Counted from the stretch's first letter, positions 25,762-35,419 are shown. The stretch: DNA of 64,000 bases from Halobacteriovorax sp. JY17 (GCF_002753895.1 NZ_NJER01000001.1:1488910-1552909), one strand, 5' to 3'. Made by a program: numbers and translations. The notes: a model not told the origin generated them from the sequence alone.

Positions 25762-27027
25762 AAAAAATCTCTGAATTGCCTCGTAATAGATCAAGGCACC
25801 ATTAATCAAGAACATTAATAGAACAATTCCATAGCTTATAAAATTATAGGCTGTGGAGTTCGTGAATTCTCCCATTATGTCGGGGTCATTACAGAGATTG
25901 ATGATAAAGAGAAGAATAACAGGTATAAGAACACCATTAATAACCTGAGTCCAAATTAAGATATTGAAAAGATTTATTCCCGGAATAAGAATCATTGCCG
26001 CCGCAATTAAGATTAATAGTGTGAATATTGTAAAGAAGTTAGGAGCTTCTTTAAAGGTCTTATCCACACCAGATTCCCATCCCATACCTTCACAAACATA
26101 GTAGCTTGTCGCTAGAGGAAGTAGAGCTGCTGAGAATATAGAGGCATTAAATAATCCAACTCCAAAGAGTATGCTTGAATATTTTCCCGCAAGTGGTTCT
26201 AATGCTCTTGCAGCGTCTGCTGCTGTATTGATATTAACTCCTGCGCTATGAATAGTTACTGCGCAGCAGATAATAATAAATATTGTTACAAGAAACATAA
26301 AGAAGCATCCAACTATTACATCAATCTTTGAATGCCAGAGGTGCTTTGTTGATATACCTTTTTCTACTACTGCAGATTGAATATAGAATTGCATCCATGG
26401 AGTAATTGATGTTCCAACAAGGCCCACAATTAAGGGCATATTTTCCGATGTTAAAACATCAAAGTCTGGAATAAATGTTGCCTTAGCAACCTCTCCCCAA
26501 TCTGGTCCAATCATAAAGCCTGATACAATATAAGAGAGATAGATGGCACAACCTGCAATGAAAATTCTTTCGACTGTTTTATAATTACCTTTTGTGATGA
26601 GAAGCCAAACAAATAGAGAACATAAAGGGACTGATACATACTTTGAGATACCAAAAATTTCACCAGCAGAGGCTATCCCTGCAAATTCGGCCATAGTGTT
26701 TCCAAGATCAGCGAAGATAAGTAGAAACAGAGAGTAGAACGTTACTTTGAGGCCAAACTTTTCTCTGATTAGATCGGCAAGTCCTTTTCCTGAAGCAATG
26801 CCCATTCTTGCAGACATTTCCTGAACCATAACAAGTGCAACAGTAATTGGGACAAGTGTCCAAAGTAGTTTAAAACCAGTCCTTGCCCCTACTAGAGAGT
26901 AGGTTGCTATTCCTCCAGCATCGTTGTCTATATTGGCCGTAATAATTCCAGGTCCAACAATAGAGAGAAGAATTAGCAGTTTAGTATAAAGGCTAGGTGA
27001 GCCCTTTTTCTCTGTTTTATCGTTCAT
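25750..27027 (-). CDS. Nramp-family divalent metal transporter, atypical metal site
   Basis: 425 residues with about 11 membrane helices. Helix 1 begins GPGIITANIDNDAGGIATYS; aligned without gaps to the Nramp DPGN motif, Asp36 is kept, Pro becomes Ala and Asn becomes Gly39. In helix 6 the MPHN motif becomes TPWM, so the soft-metal-binding Met is Thr209. This points away from Mn/Fe selectivity and toward the Nramp-related Mg-type carriers. The upstream gene, overlapping by 11 bases, supplies MgtE-type Mg-sensing domains. I avoid the symbol mntH for this reason. Confidence 0.88.
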   Translation of the reverse strand: MNDKTEKKGSPSLYTKLLILLSIVGPGIITANIDNDAGGIATYSLVGARTGFKLLWTLVPITVALVMVQEMSARMGIASGKGLADLIREKFGLKVTFYSLFLLIFADLGNTMAEFAGIASAGEIFGISKYVSVPLCSLFVWLLITKGNYKTVERIFIAGCAIYLSYIVSGFMIGPDWGEVAKATFIPDFDVLTSENMPLIVGLVGTSITPWMQFYIQSAVVEKGISTKHLWHSKIDVIVGCFFMFLVTIFIIICCAVTIHSAGVNINTAADAARALEPLAGKYSSILFGVGLFNASIFSAALLPLATSYYVCEGMGWESGVDKTFKEAPNFFTIFTLLILIAAAMILIPGINLFNILIWTQVINGVLIPVILLFIINLCNDPDIMGEFTNSTAYNFISYGIVLLMFLINGALIYYEAIQRFFLNN

Positions 27028-28354
27028 TTAGTAACCGTGGTAGTAAATCATCAATGGAGATAATTCCGAGTAGCTCATTAGAATCATCAATGATAGGAGT
27101 GTAAATTAAATTATACTTACTCATAAAGCTTGCAACTTCCTTCCAAGGAACATTGGGCTTTAAAGATTTTATATCTTTTGTATTCATAATTTCACAAACT
27201 TCAATATTTTCTTTCTGCGTAATTAGCTGTCTAAGAGAGCAATGACCTATAAGTTTGTGATCAGCATCTACAACATAGATGGCGTAAATTGTTTCGAGGT
27301 CTTCATGTTCTTCTTGGATTTTTTCAAGGATGTCAGACTTCTTATCTTTTTGCTCAACATAGAGATACTCTGTAGACATTAGTCCTCCGGCAGTATTCTC
27401 TTGATAGACTAGTAGTTCTTGGATCTCTTCTAGAATTTCATCATCTTCAATTCTAGAAATAATATCTTCTGCTGTAGCCCCTCCAATTTCATTGAGAATA
27501 TCGGCAGCATCATCAGTGTCCATCTCTTCAATAATGTCGGCAGCTCTTTCAGGGTCTTCATTCTTTAGAAGTGTTGCTTGAAGTTCATCGTCGACTTCTG
27601 AAAGAGTTTCAGCAGCCATTTTAGCATCTAGATTATTAAAAATAATTCCTCGTCCATGACTGTCGAGATCCTCTAGGATATCTGCAAGGTCAGCTGGATG
27701 GAGTTCTTTAATATCTTCATTGGATAAGTTTAATTTTACTGAGGATTGAATACTTTTATTAGGAATTGCATGAACAAATTTCCAGTTGATAAGTATTTCA
27801 CTTGATAGATATTTTGAATTAGGTCTTATGATACTAACAATCTTATCTATAAAGTTTTCATAACCAAGCCTTCTGATCATTGACTTTAAACCAATAGCCG
27901 CGTGAGTGACTCTTAAGTTGCTTCCGGCCTTGATCATTTGAATATCGTTTACACGAACGACTTTCTTTCCAGCAGTATCAACAATCTGCCTATCTAGAAC
28001 AATTTTTCCAAGAGGAGGATATTCGACTGTGTCTCCAGTGAATTGATTCGCTAATATTGGAGTAATAACTCTACTTGTAGTGGCCTTAGGGTAAGTTCTA
28101 CTTCTCCCTTGAAAGCTATTATTCTTTACAATAATTTTCTTATGTGAATATTCAATAATATCATTCCATGAAATATAGAACGATTGCCCTGATCTCTTAT
28201 ACTGGATTGCAAGAACGAGTGGATAAACTTCTTCATAATCAACAAAGAAGTCACAGAGCATACCAAGCTTTATTCCATCTTCATTTATGATTTTAGTACC
28301 AATAGCATTTGAGAAATGAATTTGAATGTCGTAGAAATTTTTAAATATACTCAT
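27017..28354 (-). CDS. PRC-barrel-like, MgtE_N and CBS domain protein without a channel
   Basis: 445 residues, soluble. The N-terminal 150 residues hold two PRC-barrel-like repeats (GTKIINEDGIKLGMLCDFFV and KVVRVNDIQMI). Residues 210-320 match the MgtE N-domain (LHPADLADILEDLD, DDAADILNEIGGATAEDII). Two CBS repeats follow (MSTEYLYVEQKDKKS, IMNTKDIKSLKPNVP, ending IISIDDLLPRLL). In MgtE these parts sense Mg and gate the channel; the MgtE membrane domain is absent here, and an Nramp-like gene follows. The likely job is gating that transporter. Confidence 0.88.
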   Translation of the reverse strand: MSIFKNFYDIQIHFSNAIGTKIINEDGIKLGMLCDFFVDYEEVYPLVLAIQYKRSGQSFYISWNDIIEYSHKKIIVKNNSFQGRSRTYPKATTSRVITPILANQFTGDTVEYPPLGKIVLDRQIVDTAGKKVVRVNDIQMIKAGSNLRVTHAAIGLKSMIRRLGYENFIDKIVSIIRPNSKYLSSEILINWKFVHAIPNKSIQSSVKLNLSNEDIKELHPADLADILEDLDSHGRGIIFNNLDAKMAAETLSEVDDELQATLLKNEDPERAADIIEEMDTDDAADILNEIGGATAEDIISRIEDDEILEEIQELLVYQENTAGGLMSTEYLYVEQKDKKSDILEKIQEEHEDLETIYAIYVVDADHKLIGHCSLRQLITQKENIEVCEIMNTKDIKSLKPNVPWKEVASFMSKYNLIYTPIIDDSNELLGIISIDDLLPRLLNER

Positions 28355-29223
28355 TAGTCTTCACGCTCTTCGTTTCTCTTGCTCTGTTTGAAAATATTAT
28401 TCTTACGCATATTTATAAGTCTCAATACTTCAGAAGCTGTTTCTTCGATTGCTTTGTCTGTTACGTTAAAAACTGGCCATCTCTTATTTTCACTAAATAG
28501 ATCGTTGGCCCATTCAAGTTCTTCGATAACTTTACTTTGTTCTGCGTAATCACCAGTGTGATTTGCAGCTCCTAAGTTTGTTAATCTCTTTCGTCTAATT
28601 TCAAGTAGAGCATCAGGGTTAATAGTAAGAGCAAATATTTTTCTTTGATCTATTTTAAATAGAGAATCAGGGATTTCTGTTCCTTTTATTAGAGGAACAT
28701 TTACGACTTTTACCCCATGCTGGCTTAAATAAACCGAGAGTGGAGTTTTTCCTGTTCTTGAAATTCCAACAAGTACAACATCTGCTAAATTTAAACTTTC
28801 TAGATTTCTTCCATCATCATGGTTTAAAGTAAACTCCATAGCTGCAACACGTTTAAAGTATTCATCATTAACGGCATGGAGTAGACCAGGCTCTGATTTA
28901 GGTTCTTGTTCAAAGTAATTTGAAAAAGCAGTAAGTGCGTGCCCAATTAAATCTAGCGCACGTACGTGACGATTTCTTGCTACAACACCAATATAGTCTC
29001 TTAGTTCACTCGTAACTATTGTATAGATAATTAAATCATGATGAATGGCCGCCTCAGTGAAGATGGCATCAACTTGTTCATTTGTTCTCACATTCTTAAA
29101 GCGAGTGAAGTAAACTTCTCGATCAGGAAATTGAGTCATGATGGCCCTAGAAATAGCGGTTGCTGTCTCTCCTGTTCCATCTGAAATAATGATAATCTTT
29201 AACTTTCTTGGAAGTGATGCCAT
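28354..29223 (-). CDS. ppsR: Pyruvate phosphate dikinase / PEP synthase regulatory protein
   Basis: DUF299 bifunctional kinase and pyrophosphorylase that switches PPDK or PEP synthase off and on by threonine phosphorylation. It shows IIISDGTGETATAISRAI at the N-terminus, and GISRTGKTPLSVYL as P-loop, followed by NVPLIKGTEIP. The length is 289 residues. I chose the ATG at 29223 because AAGGA lies six bases upstream; an earlier in-frame ATG has none. The target enzyme is not in this window. One base is shared with the next gene. Confidence 0.93.
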   Translation of the reverse strand: MASLPRKLKIIIISDGTGETATAISRAIMTQFPDREVYFTRFKNVRTNEQVDAIFTEAAIHHDLIIYTIVTSELRDYIGVVARNRHVRALDLIGHALTAFSNYFEQEPKSEPGLLHAVNDEYFKRVAAMEFTLNHDDGRNLESLNLADVVLVGISRTGKTPLSVYLSQHGVKVVNVPLIKGTEIPDSLFKIDQRKIFALTINPDALLEIRRKRLTNLGAANHTGDYAEQSKVIEELEWANDLFSENKRWPVFNVTDKAIEETASEVLRLINMRKNNIFKQSKRNEERED

Positions 29224-29286
29224 AAAAATTCCTTTTATTAATTTTAACAAATTTAATGGCTTAACAAGAGATTGAGAAAAAAAAGC

Positions 29287-30258
29287 CTAGTCTACTTTTA
29301 ACTTTGAAATGACTAAATTGACTATATTATTCTTGTCTTTGAGAGGGTGAAATATATCTTTAGGGGTCACTTTATTAAAGAAGGTTCTTTGAGACTTCGC
29401 TAGTTGTCTAGTTGATATTGCGATGCGCTCAATATATTCATTTTGGGTTGAGAATTCTCCATTAATAAATTGTATTGTTTCTTTATAGCCGATAGAGGTG
29501 AGGGGTTTTTCTTTACCTGTGAATCCGTTATTAAGAAGATTCCTTACTTCCTCTATAAGTCCACTCTCAATCATTTTAGAAGTTCTATCTTTAATAATAC
29601 TCCAGTGTTCATCTTTTGGAAGATCTAAGTAGATATGAATAATCTCAAAACCTTTTAGTCGGTTAACTGAGAAGTCATAAGGGTTATTTTTTTCGGCCTT
29701 TTCTTTTTCAAGACTAATTGGAGAGCCAGTTGCTCGGAAATGCTCATAGGCCCTAATATTTCGGTAATGATCATTTTCGTGAAGAGCTTCAAAAGATATT
29801 GGATCATTTTCTTTTAGAAACTCCCTAATAAAGGAGATTCCTTTTTGATTATACTCTTTCTCTATTGATAATCTGAGTTCTTCGGAGATAGGGGTTGAAT
29901 CATACATTCCTTTAATAAAGGCCCTTACATAGAAGGCTGATCCACCCACAAATATAGGAATTTTTCCATCATCGATTAAATTGTCTAAGGTCTTGTCAGC
30001 TAATTCTAAGAACTCAGAAGCATTTAGAGGCTCTTTAGCACTTTTGATGTCTACAAGATGGTGTTCATAATTTTGAAGTTCTTCTTGAGTAGGCTTAGCT
30101 GTTCCTATGGAGAGTTCTTTATAAAATAGTAGTGAATCAAAATTTACAATCGCTGGCCTTAATCCTACTCGGATAAGTTGATCATATATATTCATACTCG
30201 TAGATGTTTTACCAGATGCTGTTGGACCAGAAATAATGATGATTTTCTTAGTAGTCAT
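29287..30258 (-). CDS. miaA: tRNA dimethylallyltransferase
   Basis: Adds the isopentenyl group to A37 of tRNAs reading UNN codons. P-loop SGPTASGKTSTS, substrate-binding NFDSLLFYKELSIGTAKP, FVGGSAFYVRAFIKGMYD and TSIGYKETIQFINGE near the end are typical, as is the length of 323 residues. The start overlaps the mutL stop by four bases (ATGA). mutL-miaA adjacency is widely conserved. Confidence 0.96.
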   Translation of the reverse strand: MTTKKIIIISGPTASGKTSTSMNIYDQLIRVGLRPAIVNFDSLLFYKELSIGTAKPTQEELQNYEHHLVDIKSAKEPLNASEFLELADKTLDNLIDDGKIPIFVGGSAFYVRAFIKGMYDSTPISEELRLSIEKEYNQKGISFIREFLKENDPISFEALHENDHYRNIRAYEHFRATGSPISLEKEKAEKNNPYDFSVNRLKGFEIIHIYLDLPKDEHWSIIKDRTSKMIESGLIEEVRNLLNNGFTGKEKPLTSIGYKETIQFINGEFSTQNEYIERIAISTRQLAKSQRTFFNKVTPKDIFHPLKDKNNIVNLVISKLKVD

Positions 30259-31985
30259 TTAAAGAGCTTTTCTAAAACTTTATTATCTAAATTTATAATG
30301 GACTTTGTTTGTAGTGCTTCTATCATTGAATAGTCTTTAAGAATATGAATAATTGAGAAATCGCTTAAAAAGAAATCTCTAATATCTAGGTTATTAATTA
30401 GTTCTTTTAAAACGTCTTCAAAGTTTTCTTTACTGAGTTCTAGGTGATTAATCTCTCTTAGAATATCACTTAAAACTTCTCTAATATTAAATGAGTCAAG
30501 GCAGCTTGGAATAGTTCTTAGTGCAAATGTTTCTTCATCAAGTTTATCTATTTCTAGTCCAAGGCTCTTTAAAAAATCTAAATTACCTAGAATTTTATCA
30601 CCCAATTGAAAAGGTTCACTAATTAAGAGGGGAGTTGTTTGGGACTCAATATAAGGGAAGTTTCTTTTAAAATCATGTAGCCAATAATTGATAAAGAGTG
30701 AAAAAGAGTCAATCATTGACTTAGTAGAAGTTTCATCTTGATAAATTAGGTATCTATCATTGAGTCTATTTAGTTGAATAGGGTTGGAATCTTCATTGAT
30801 CGTGGCAGTTGTAATCTTCGATCGATCAAAATTAAAGCTACTAGGGCGAGTGCCTTGGTTGCTATAAGTTGAAAATGGATTATTAGAAAACATTTGTAGG
30901 CCCTGATCTCTTTGTTCTGATTCTGAAAAGAGCTCTTCTTGTGGTCTAATTAATTCTTCTGTATTTTCATCAATAAATTTTTTAATACTCGCAGAGACTA
31001 GTGAGAAAACAATATTCGCCTTAAAGAATTTAACTTGTGTTTTATTAGGGTGAACATTTACATCAACTTGAGTTGGTGGAACGTCTAGCATTACGCAGTA
31101 GTGTCCAGTCTCTCCAAATGGCCACACTTTCTCTAGAGTTCTAAGTATCGAGGCGTGAATTTGTCTGTCAGTAAAGAGTCTTCCATTTACAAAGAGGTAT
31201 TGACCTTTTCCGGCATTGCCTTTACTTGTTAGTGCAGAAGCAAATCCATGAACGCTATGACCTTCATATTCGCCAGAAAACTCATAGAGTTCTTTATTGC
31301 TAGCATTCTTAGGTAGAATTATTGTCTTTATTCTCTCTTTAAGATTTTCTTTTTCAACAGGTTTAAAAATACTCTTATCTTTATCATCCCATTTCACTGA
31401 GAATTGTGTTTGAGGGTTTGTGAGAATGAAGGCATTGATAATTCTCTTCATGGCATTCTTTTCACTAGTCTTAGATTTAATGAATTTTAATCTAGCGGGT
31501 GTATTGAAGAAGAGATCTTTTATAAAGAGGGAAGTTCCGTGCTTCTTTCCTGGGACGGGTGTGTGAGACATTTCCTTTGCCCCATGAATAACAATTTTTC
31601 CACCATTCTTTGGATTAGATTTAGGGGTAGAAGAGCAAGTTATCCTAGAAATGGCTGCCATAGAAGCGAGGGCCTCTCCTCTAAAGCCAAAGCTGTAGAG
31701 ATTATAAATATCTTCAAATCTTTCAATCTTAGAAGTCGCGTGTCTACAAAATGCATAGGGAAGGTCTTCAAAGAGAATCCCATCACCATTATCTTCAATA
31801 GAGATGAGTTCAAGTCCATTTTCAATAATCGTAATTTTTATATTTGTAGAGCCTGCGTCGAGCGAATTTTCGAGGAGCTCTTTAACGAGTGAGGCCGGTC
31901 TTTCAATTACTTCACCGGCCTTGATCTGATCTATTAAATGCTCCGGAAGGAGATTTATCTTATGCTGTTTTTCTTCTAGGGTCAT
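30255..31985 (-). CDS. mutL: DNA mismatch repair protein MutL
   Basis: GHKL ATPase that links MutS recognition to downstream repair. The N-terminal 330 residues are standard: IKAGEVIERPASLVKELLEN, ISIEDNGDGI, SFGFRGEALASMAAISRIT, GTSLFIKDLFFNTPARLKF and VDVNVHPNKTQVKF. The C-terminal region starts with LNDRYLIYQDETSTKSMID, where most non-enterobacterial MutL proteins carry DQHA-x-x-E of the endonuclease site, and this motif is absent. Nor do I see the Cys motifs. At 576 residues it is slightly short. It lies between the FHA-GGDEF gene and miaA with four-base overlaps on both sides. Confidence 0.95.
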   Translation of the reverse strand: MTLEEKQHKINLLPEHLIDQIKAGEVIERPASLVKELLENSLDAGSTNIKITIIENGLELISIEDNGDGILFEDLPYAFCRHATSKIERFEDIYNLYSFGFRGEALASMAAISRITCSSTPKSNPKNGGKIVIHGAKEMSHTPVPGKKHGTSLFIKDLFFNTPARLKFIKSKTSEKNAMKRIINAFILTNPQTQFSVKWDDKDKSIFKPVEKENLKERIKTIILPKNASNKELYEFSGEYEGHSVHGFASALTSKGNAGKGQYLFVNGRLFTDRQIHASILRTLEKVWPFGETGHYCVMLDVPPTQVDVNVHPNKTQVKFFKANIVFSLVSASIKKFIDENTEELIRPQEELFSESEQRDQGLQMFSNNPFSTYSNQGTRPSSFNFDRSKITTATINEDSNPIQLNRLNDRYLIYQDETSTKSMIDSFSLFINYWLHDFKRNFPYIESQTTPLLISEPFQLGDKILGNLDFLKSLGLEIDKLDEETFALRTIPSCLDSFNIREVLSDILREINHLELSKENFEDVLKELINNLDIRDFFLSDFSIIHILKDYSMIEALQTKSIINLDNKVLEKLFK

Positions 31986-32893
31986 TGCGCTCGATAGAAG
32001 TTTACTTGGTTTCTTCCACCTTCTTTTGACTTATAAACTGATTCATCAGCTCTCTTAAAGAGGTCTGTTCCATTTGTAACTCCTTGGCGATAGTCTGCAA
32101 CACCAATAGAAGCGGTTACTGGAAGAATCTTTCCTTCATAGTTAAAGTCATGATCTTGAACAAGTTTTCTAAGTCTTTCTGCAATTTCAAAAGACTGTTT
32201 TAAATTTGTCTTTGGAAGAAGAATAACAAATTCTTCCCCACCGTATCTAGCGAAGACATCGTTATCTCTAACGCCACCGCCTCTTATTATATGAGCAAGT
32301 TCTTTAAGAACGAAGTCTCCAGCATCGTGACCATAATTATCATTAAGTGATTTAAAGTGATCAAGGTCAAAGAGGATTAGTGAAAGAGGATCACCTGTTA
32401 CTTTTGACTTCTTTACTTCAAGTTCAATTCTATTATTGAAGTATGTTTTATTGTAACAACCTGTGTGTCCATCAGTATTGGCTTCCATACTTAACTTGTC
32501 GTAAGTTAGTCTCTCAGGATCTCCCTTTGGGAGAAACTTAAGGGCCATACTTCCAAGCTTAATCATATCGCCTTTACTTAGAGCAACAGATCCTTCAATT
32601 TTCTTATTATTTAAAAATGTACCATTCTTTGAACCTGTATCTTCAACAGACCAGTTGTCATCACCTTGATCTACAACTTTAAAATGATGTCTTGAAATCC
32701 CATTAAACTCTAGAGGAATTACATTGTCTGCATTTCTTCCACATGTAACTTCTCTTTGATTTAAGTCAAAGATTGTTCCATTTAAATCTCCACCAACAAC
32801 TAAGAGGGCCGCAGACTTTTGTTCAGCTTCTTTTTCTGCTGAAGCCAACGCTGCTTTAATGTCGGTTAGTACAACTGTAGAATCGTCACTCAT
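31982..32893 (-). CDS. FHA-GGDEF diguanylate cyclase, DgcB-like
   Basis: Residues 35-110 form an FHA domain (VTCGRNADNVIPLEFNGISR, then GSKNGTFLNNKKI). Residues 135-300 form an active-type GGDEF domain: LILFDLDHFKSLNDNYGHDA, FARYGGEEFVILLP, and an inhibitory RxxD (RDND) five residues before GGEEF. It should make c-di-GMP from two GTP under control of a phosphothreonine partner. This architecture is that of Bdellovibrio DgcB (Bd0742), needed there for prey invasion; orthology is inferred, not shown. First gene of a six-gene minus-strand run with mutL, miaA, ppsR and the transporter pair. Confidence 0.92.
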   Translation of the reverse strand: MSDDSTVVLTDIKAALASAEKEAEQKSAALLVVGGDLNGTIFDLNQREVTCGRNADNVIPLEFNGISRHHFKVVDQGDDNWSVEDTGSKNGTFLNNKKIEGSVALSKGDMIKLGSMALKFLPKGDPERLTYDKLSMEANTDGHTGCYNKTYFNNRIELEVKKSKVTGDPLSLILFDLDHFKSLNDNYGHDAGDFVLKELAHIIRGGGVRDNDVFARYGGEEFVILLPKTNLKQSFEIAERLRKLVQDHDFNYEGKILPVTASIGVADYRQGVTNGTDLFKRADESVYKSKEGGRNQVNFYRAQ

Positions 32894-33022
32894 TTTTATA
32901 CCTTTCTTCTTATCAATATCTGAAAATATATATGAATTTATTGTTGTTAACTACTCACAATTCTAGCCCCAAGGGCCTCTTAATACAACTGCTTACATTA
33001 CTTCCTAGTCCAATTGAAATAC

Positions 33023-34285
33023 TCAACTATTTGCAAGCTTTTCATAGGCGTAGACTTTTCCAAGTTCGACTCCTGGTTGGTCAAATGGATTCACATCTAG
33101 ATAATGACCCATTAGAGCAGTTAAGCTTTCAAAGAAAATAATAAGCTCTCCCATAGCTTCGGCGTTATTCTCACTAATCTTGAAATGAATATGCGGTATG
33201 CCACTTTCTTTTAAGGCCTTTATCGTACCATAAAGCTCGGCCTTCATGAGGTCAGATAAATTATGCTTAGATAACTTATTGAATGATGGATAATCGAGCT
33301 TTGAGTTAAGAGAGAAGTCACAAGAAAATTTCTCTATTTCCAATAAAAGAAGGCACTTGTCCATCGGACCTTCCATAAATAATTGCATTTGAGAGTGCTG
33401 ATCTGTAGCTCCATATCCAGGAATAGGAGTAAGCCCAGTGAAGACTTCTTCTCCCTTAGTATTTAATTTCTTTCCTAAGCTCTCGGCCCAAAGTTGAACA
33501 AACCAAAAGCAGAAGTCCCTAAGCTTTGATGAGTAAGGCATGAAAACTGTCTGAGTAATGTCGAAGTTTTTTAGATCGAAAAGTTGAGAACATGTATTTA
33601 AAAGCTCATTATTTTTAACATCTTCATTAAGACAATTAGCAGCACCTTTCTTTGCTCCTGCTAAAAGCTGATAAATATCAATATTTGCGTAGAGTGCTGG
33701 AAGAAGTCCAACGGGGGTTAGAACACTGAATCTTCCACCAATATCAGATGGAATATCAAGAGTTGGAATATCTAGGTCATTTGCTAAGTCTAGGAGAATA
33801 CTTTTCTTAGGATCAGTTGCAAAAACAAATTTCTTCTTCCATTCATTTTGAGTTAACCCTTTTTCCTCTAGCCAGTTAATTATAAGGGCCATGGCCGCAG
33901 TCATTTCTGCTGTTCCACCTGATTTGGAAGCGAAGTAGAAGAGGGCGTCGGCGGGGTTAATCCCTGTCAATTGATCTAGAATTCTTTCTGGATCAATATT
34001 ATTGATAAACTCAAAACGTACATCACTCTTTCCAAGAGCAGACACAAGCATCTCAGGACCAAGTGAGCTTCCGCCAATTCCAACGTGAACAAAAGTTTTA
34101 ATGTCTTTATTTTTAGCATAGAAGTCTTCGCAAGATTTTGCGAGCTCTACATTATCTGCTAATTGAAAGAAGCCAATGCTTGGGTCTTTAATAATTTCTT
34201 TAAAGGCGTTGAGTTTTTCAGTTAAAAAACTCTCGCTAAAAAGTGATTGGTCTTTATCAAAGGGACTATTTAGCTCAATATTCAT
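33023..34285 (-). CDS. pgi: Glucose-6-phosphate isomerase
   Basis: Interconverts glucose 6-phosphate and fructose 6-phosphate. It shows VHVGIGGSSLGPEM, FASKSGGTAEMTAAM for phosphate binding, GRFSVLTPVGLLPA, PGYGATDQHSQMQLFMEG and the late KAELYGTIKALKESGIPH. At 420 residues it belongs to the shorter bacterial class rather than the 550-residue form. The start lies directly after the stop of the acyl-CoA dehydrogenase, so the two are co-transcribed. Confidence 0.94.
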   Translation of the reverse strand: MNIELNSPFDKDQSLFSESFLTEKLNAFKEIIKDPSIGFFQLADNVELAKSCEDFYAKNKDIKTFVHVGIGGSSLGPEMLVSALGKSDVRFEFINNIDPERILDQLTGINPADALFYFASKSGGTAEMTAAMALIINWLEEKGLTQNEWKKKFVFATDPKKSILLDLANDLDIPTLDIPSDIGGRFSVLTPVGLLPALYANIDIYQLLAGAKKGAANCLNEDVKNNELLNTCSQLFDLKNFDITQTVFMPYSSKLRDFCFWFVQLWAESLGKKLNTKGEEVFTGLTPIPGYGATDQHSQMQLFMEGPMDKCLLLLEIEKFSCDFSLNSKLDYPSFNKLSKHNLSDLMKAELYGTIKALKESGIPHIHFKISENNAEAMGELIIFFESLTALMGHYLDVNPFDQPGVELGKVYAYEKLANS

Positions 34286-35419
34286 CTATACGTACTCTTG
34301 TTTTAGACATCTTCCGATGACAACTTTTTGAATTTGATTTGTTCCTTCTACAATTTGAAGAACTTTTGCATCTCTCATAAATCTTTCAACAGGATATTCG
34401 CTAGTGTAACCAACTCCGCCAAGGACCTGTACTGCATCTGTCGTTACTTTCATCGCAGTATCAGTTGCTTTAAGTTTTGCCATACAGGCGATTTTTTGAT
34501 TTTTAATACCGCTATCAAAATTTCTTGCGGCTTCTTCGACTAAGAGTCTTGAACACTCAATCTCAGTTGCCATATCAGTCATCATAAATTGTAGACCTTG
34601 AAAGTCGAAGATTGGTTGGTTGAATTGTTTCCTATCAAGAGAATATTTAACAGCTTCATCTAGAGCTCTTTGAGCGAGACCGACGGCAATTGATCCTATT
34701 GTAATACGACCACGGCTTAGAGCACTAAGGGCGATTTTGAATCCCATTCCCTCTGTTTGAAGAAGGTCAGAGTCTGCAACAAAGCAATTTTCAAACACAA
34801 GCTCTCTGGTTGGAGAGATTTTCCAACCCATTTTATTTTCTTTCTTGCCGTATGTGAAACCTTTTGCTCCATCTCTAACAATGAACGCTGAAATTCCCTT
34901 ATGTCCTTCGACACCAGTGCGCGCCATAACGATATAAGTTTTTGCAATTCCCGCTGAGGTAATCCACATTTTTGTACCGTTTAGAATATATCCACCCTCA
35001 ACTTTCTTTGCAGTTGTTTTAAGTGCAGCAGCATCAGATCCTGAGTGAGATTCTGAAAGAGCGAAGGCCGCAATTTCTTCACCACTTGTTAATGCCGGAA
35101 GGTACTTCTTCTTTTGATCTTCATTTCCAAATTCATTTAAAATAGACTGAGACATAACAGAAACTGAAAGAGTGACAGCATAAGAGACTGAAGATTTTGC
35201 AAGCTCACTTAGAACCACACAGAGGTCTTGATAAGTAAGTCCAGCTCCGCCGAACTCTTCTGGAATTGTAACTCCCGCTACGCCTAGCTCTCCAATTTGA
35301 TTATAAATATCCATTCTAAAGTTTTCATTGTGGTCATCTTCTTCCATATGAGGTTCGATTTTATCTAGGCAAAATCTCTTTAGTTGATTAGATAATTCGA
35401 GTTGTAATTCACTTAACAC
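34286..35419 (-). CDS. Acyl-CoA dehydrogenase
   Basis: FAD enzyme of 377 residues. AFALSESHSGSDAAALK, MWITSAGIAKTYIVMART, KQFNQPIFDFQGLQFMMTDM and the C-terminal catalytic segment VEGTNQIQKVVIGR are clear; the Glu in VEGT marks the short/medium-chain type. I chose the GTG at 35419 because GGGGA lies about seven bases upstream; an ATG 60 bases earlier adds an unusual leader. Substrate chain length is not predictable. It is a paralogue of the enzymes at 13.7 and 35.6 kb. Confidence 0.92.
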   Translation of the reverse strand: MLSELQLELSNQLKRFCLDKIEPHMEEDDHNENFRMDIYNQIGELGVAGVTIPEEFGGAGLTYQDLCVVLSELAKSSVSYAVTLSVSVMSQSILNEFGNEDQKKKYLPALTSGEEIAAFALSESHSGSDAAALKTTAKKVEGGYILNGTKMWITSAGIAKTYIVMARTGVEGHKGISAFIVRDGAKGFTYGKKENKMGWKISPTRELVFENCFVADSDLLQTEGMGFKIALSALSRGRITIGSIAVGLAQRALDEAVKYSLDRKQFNQPIFDFQGLQFMMTDMATEIECSRLLVEEAARNFDSGIKNQKIACMAKLKATDTAMKVTTDAVQVLGGVGYTSEYPVERFMRDAKVLQIVEGTNQIQKVVIGRCLKQEYV

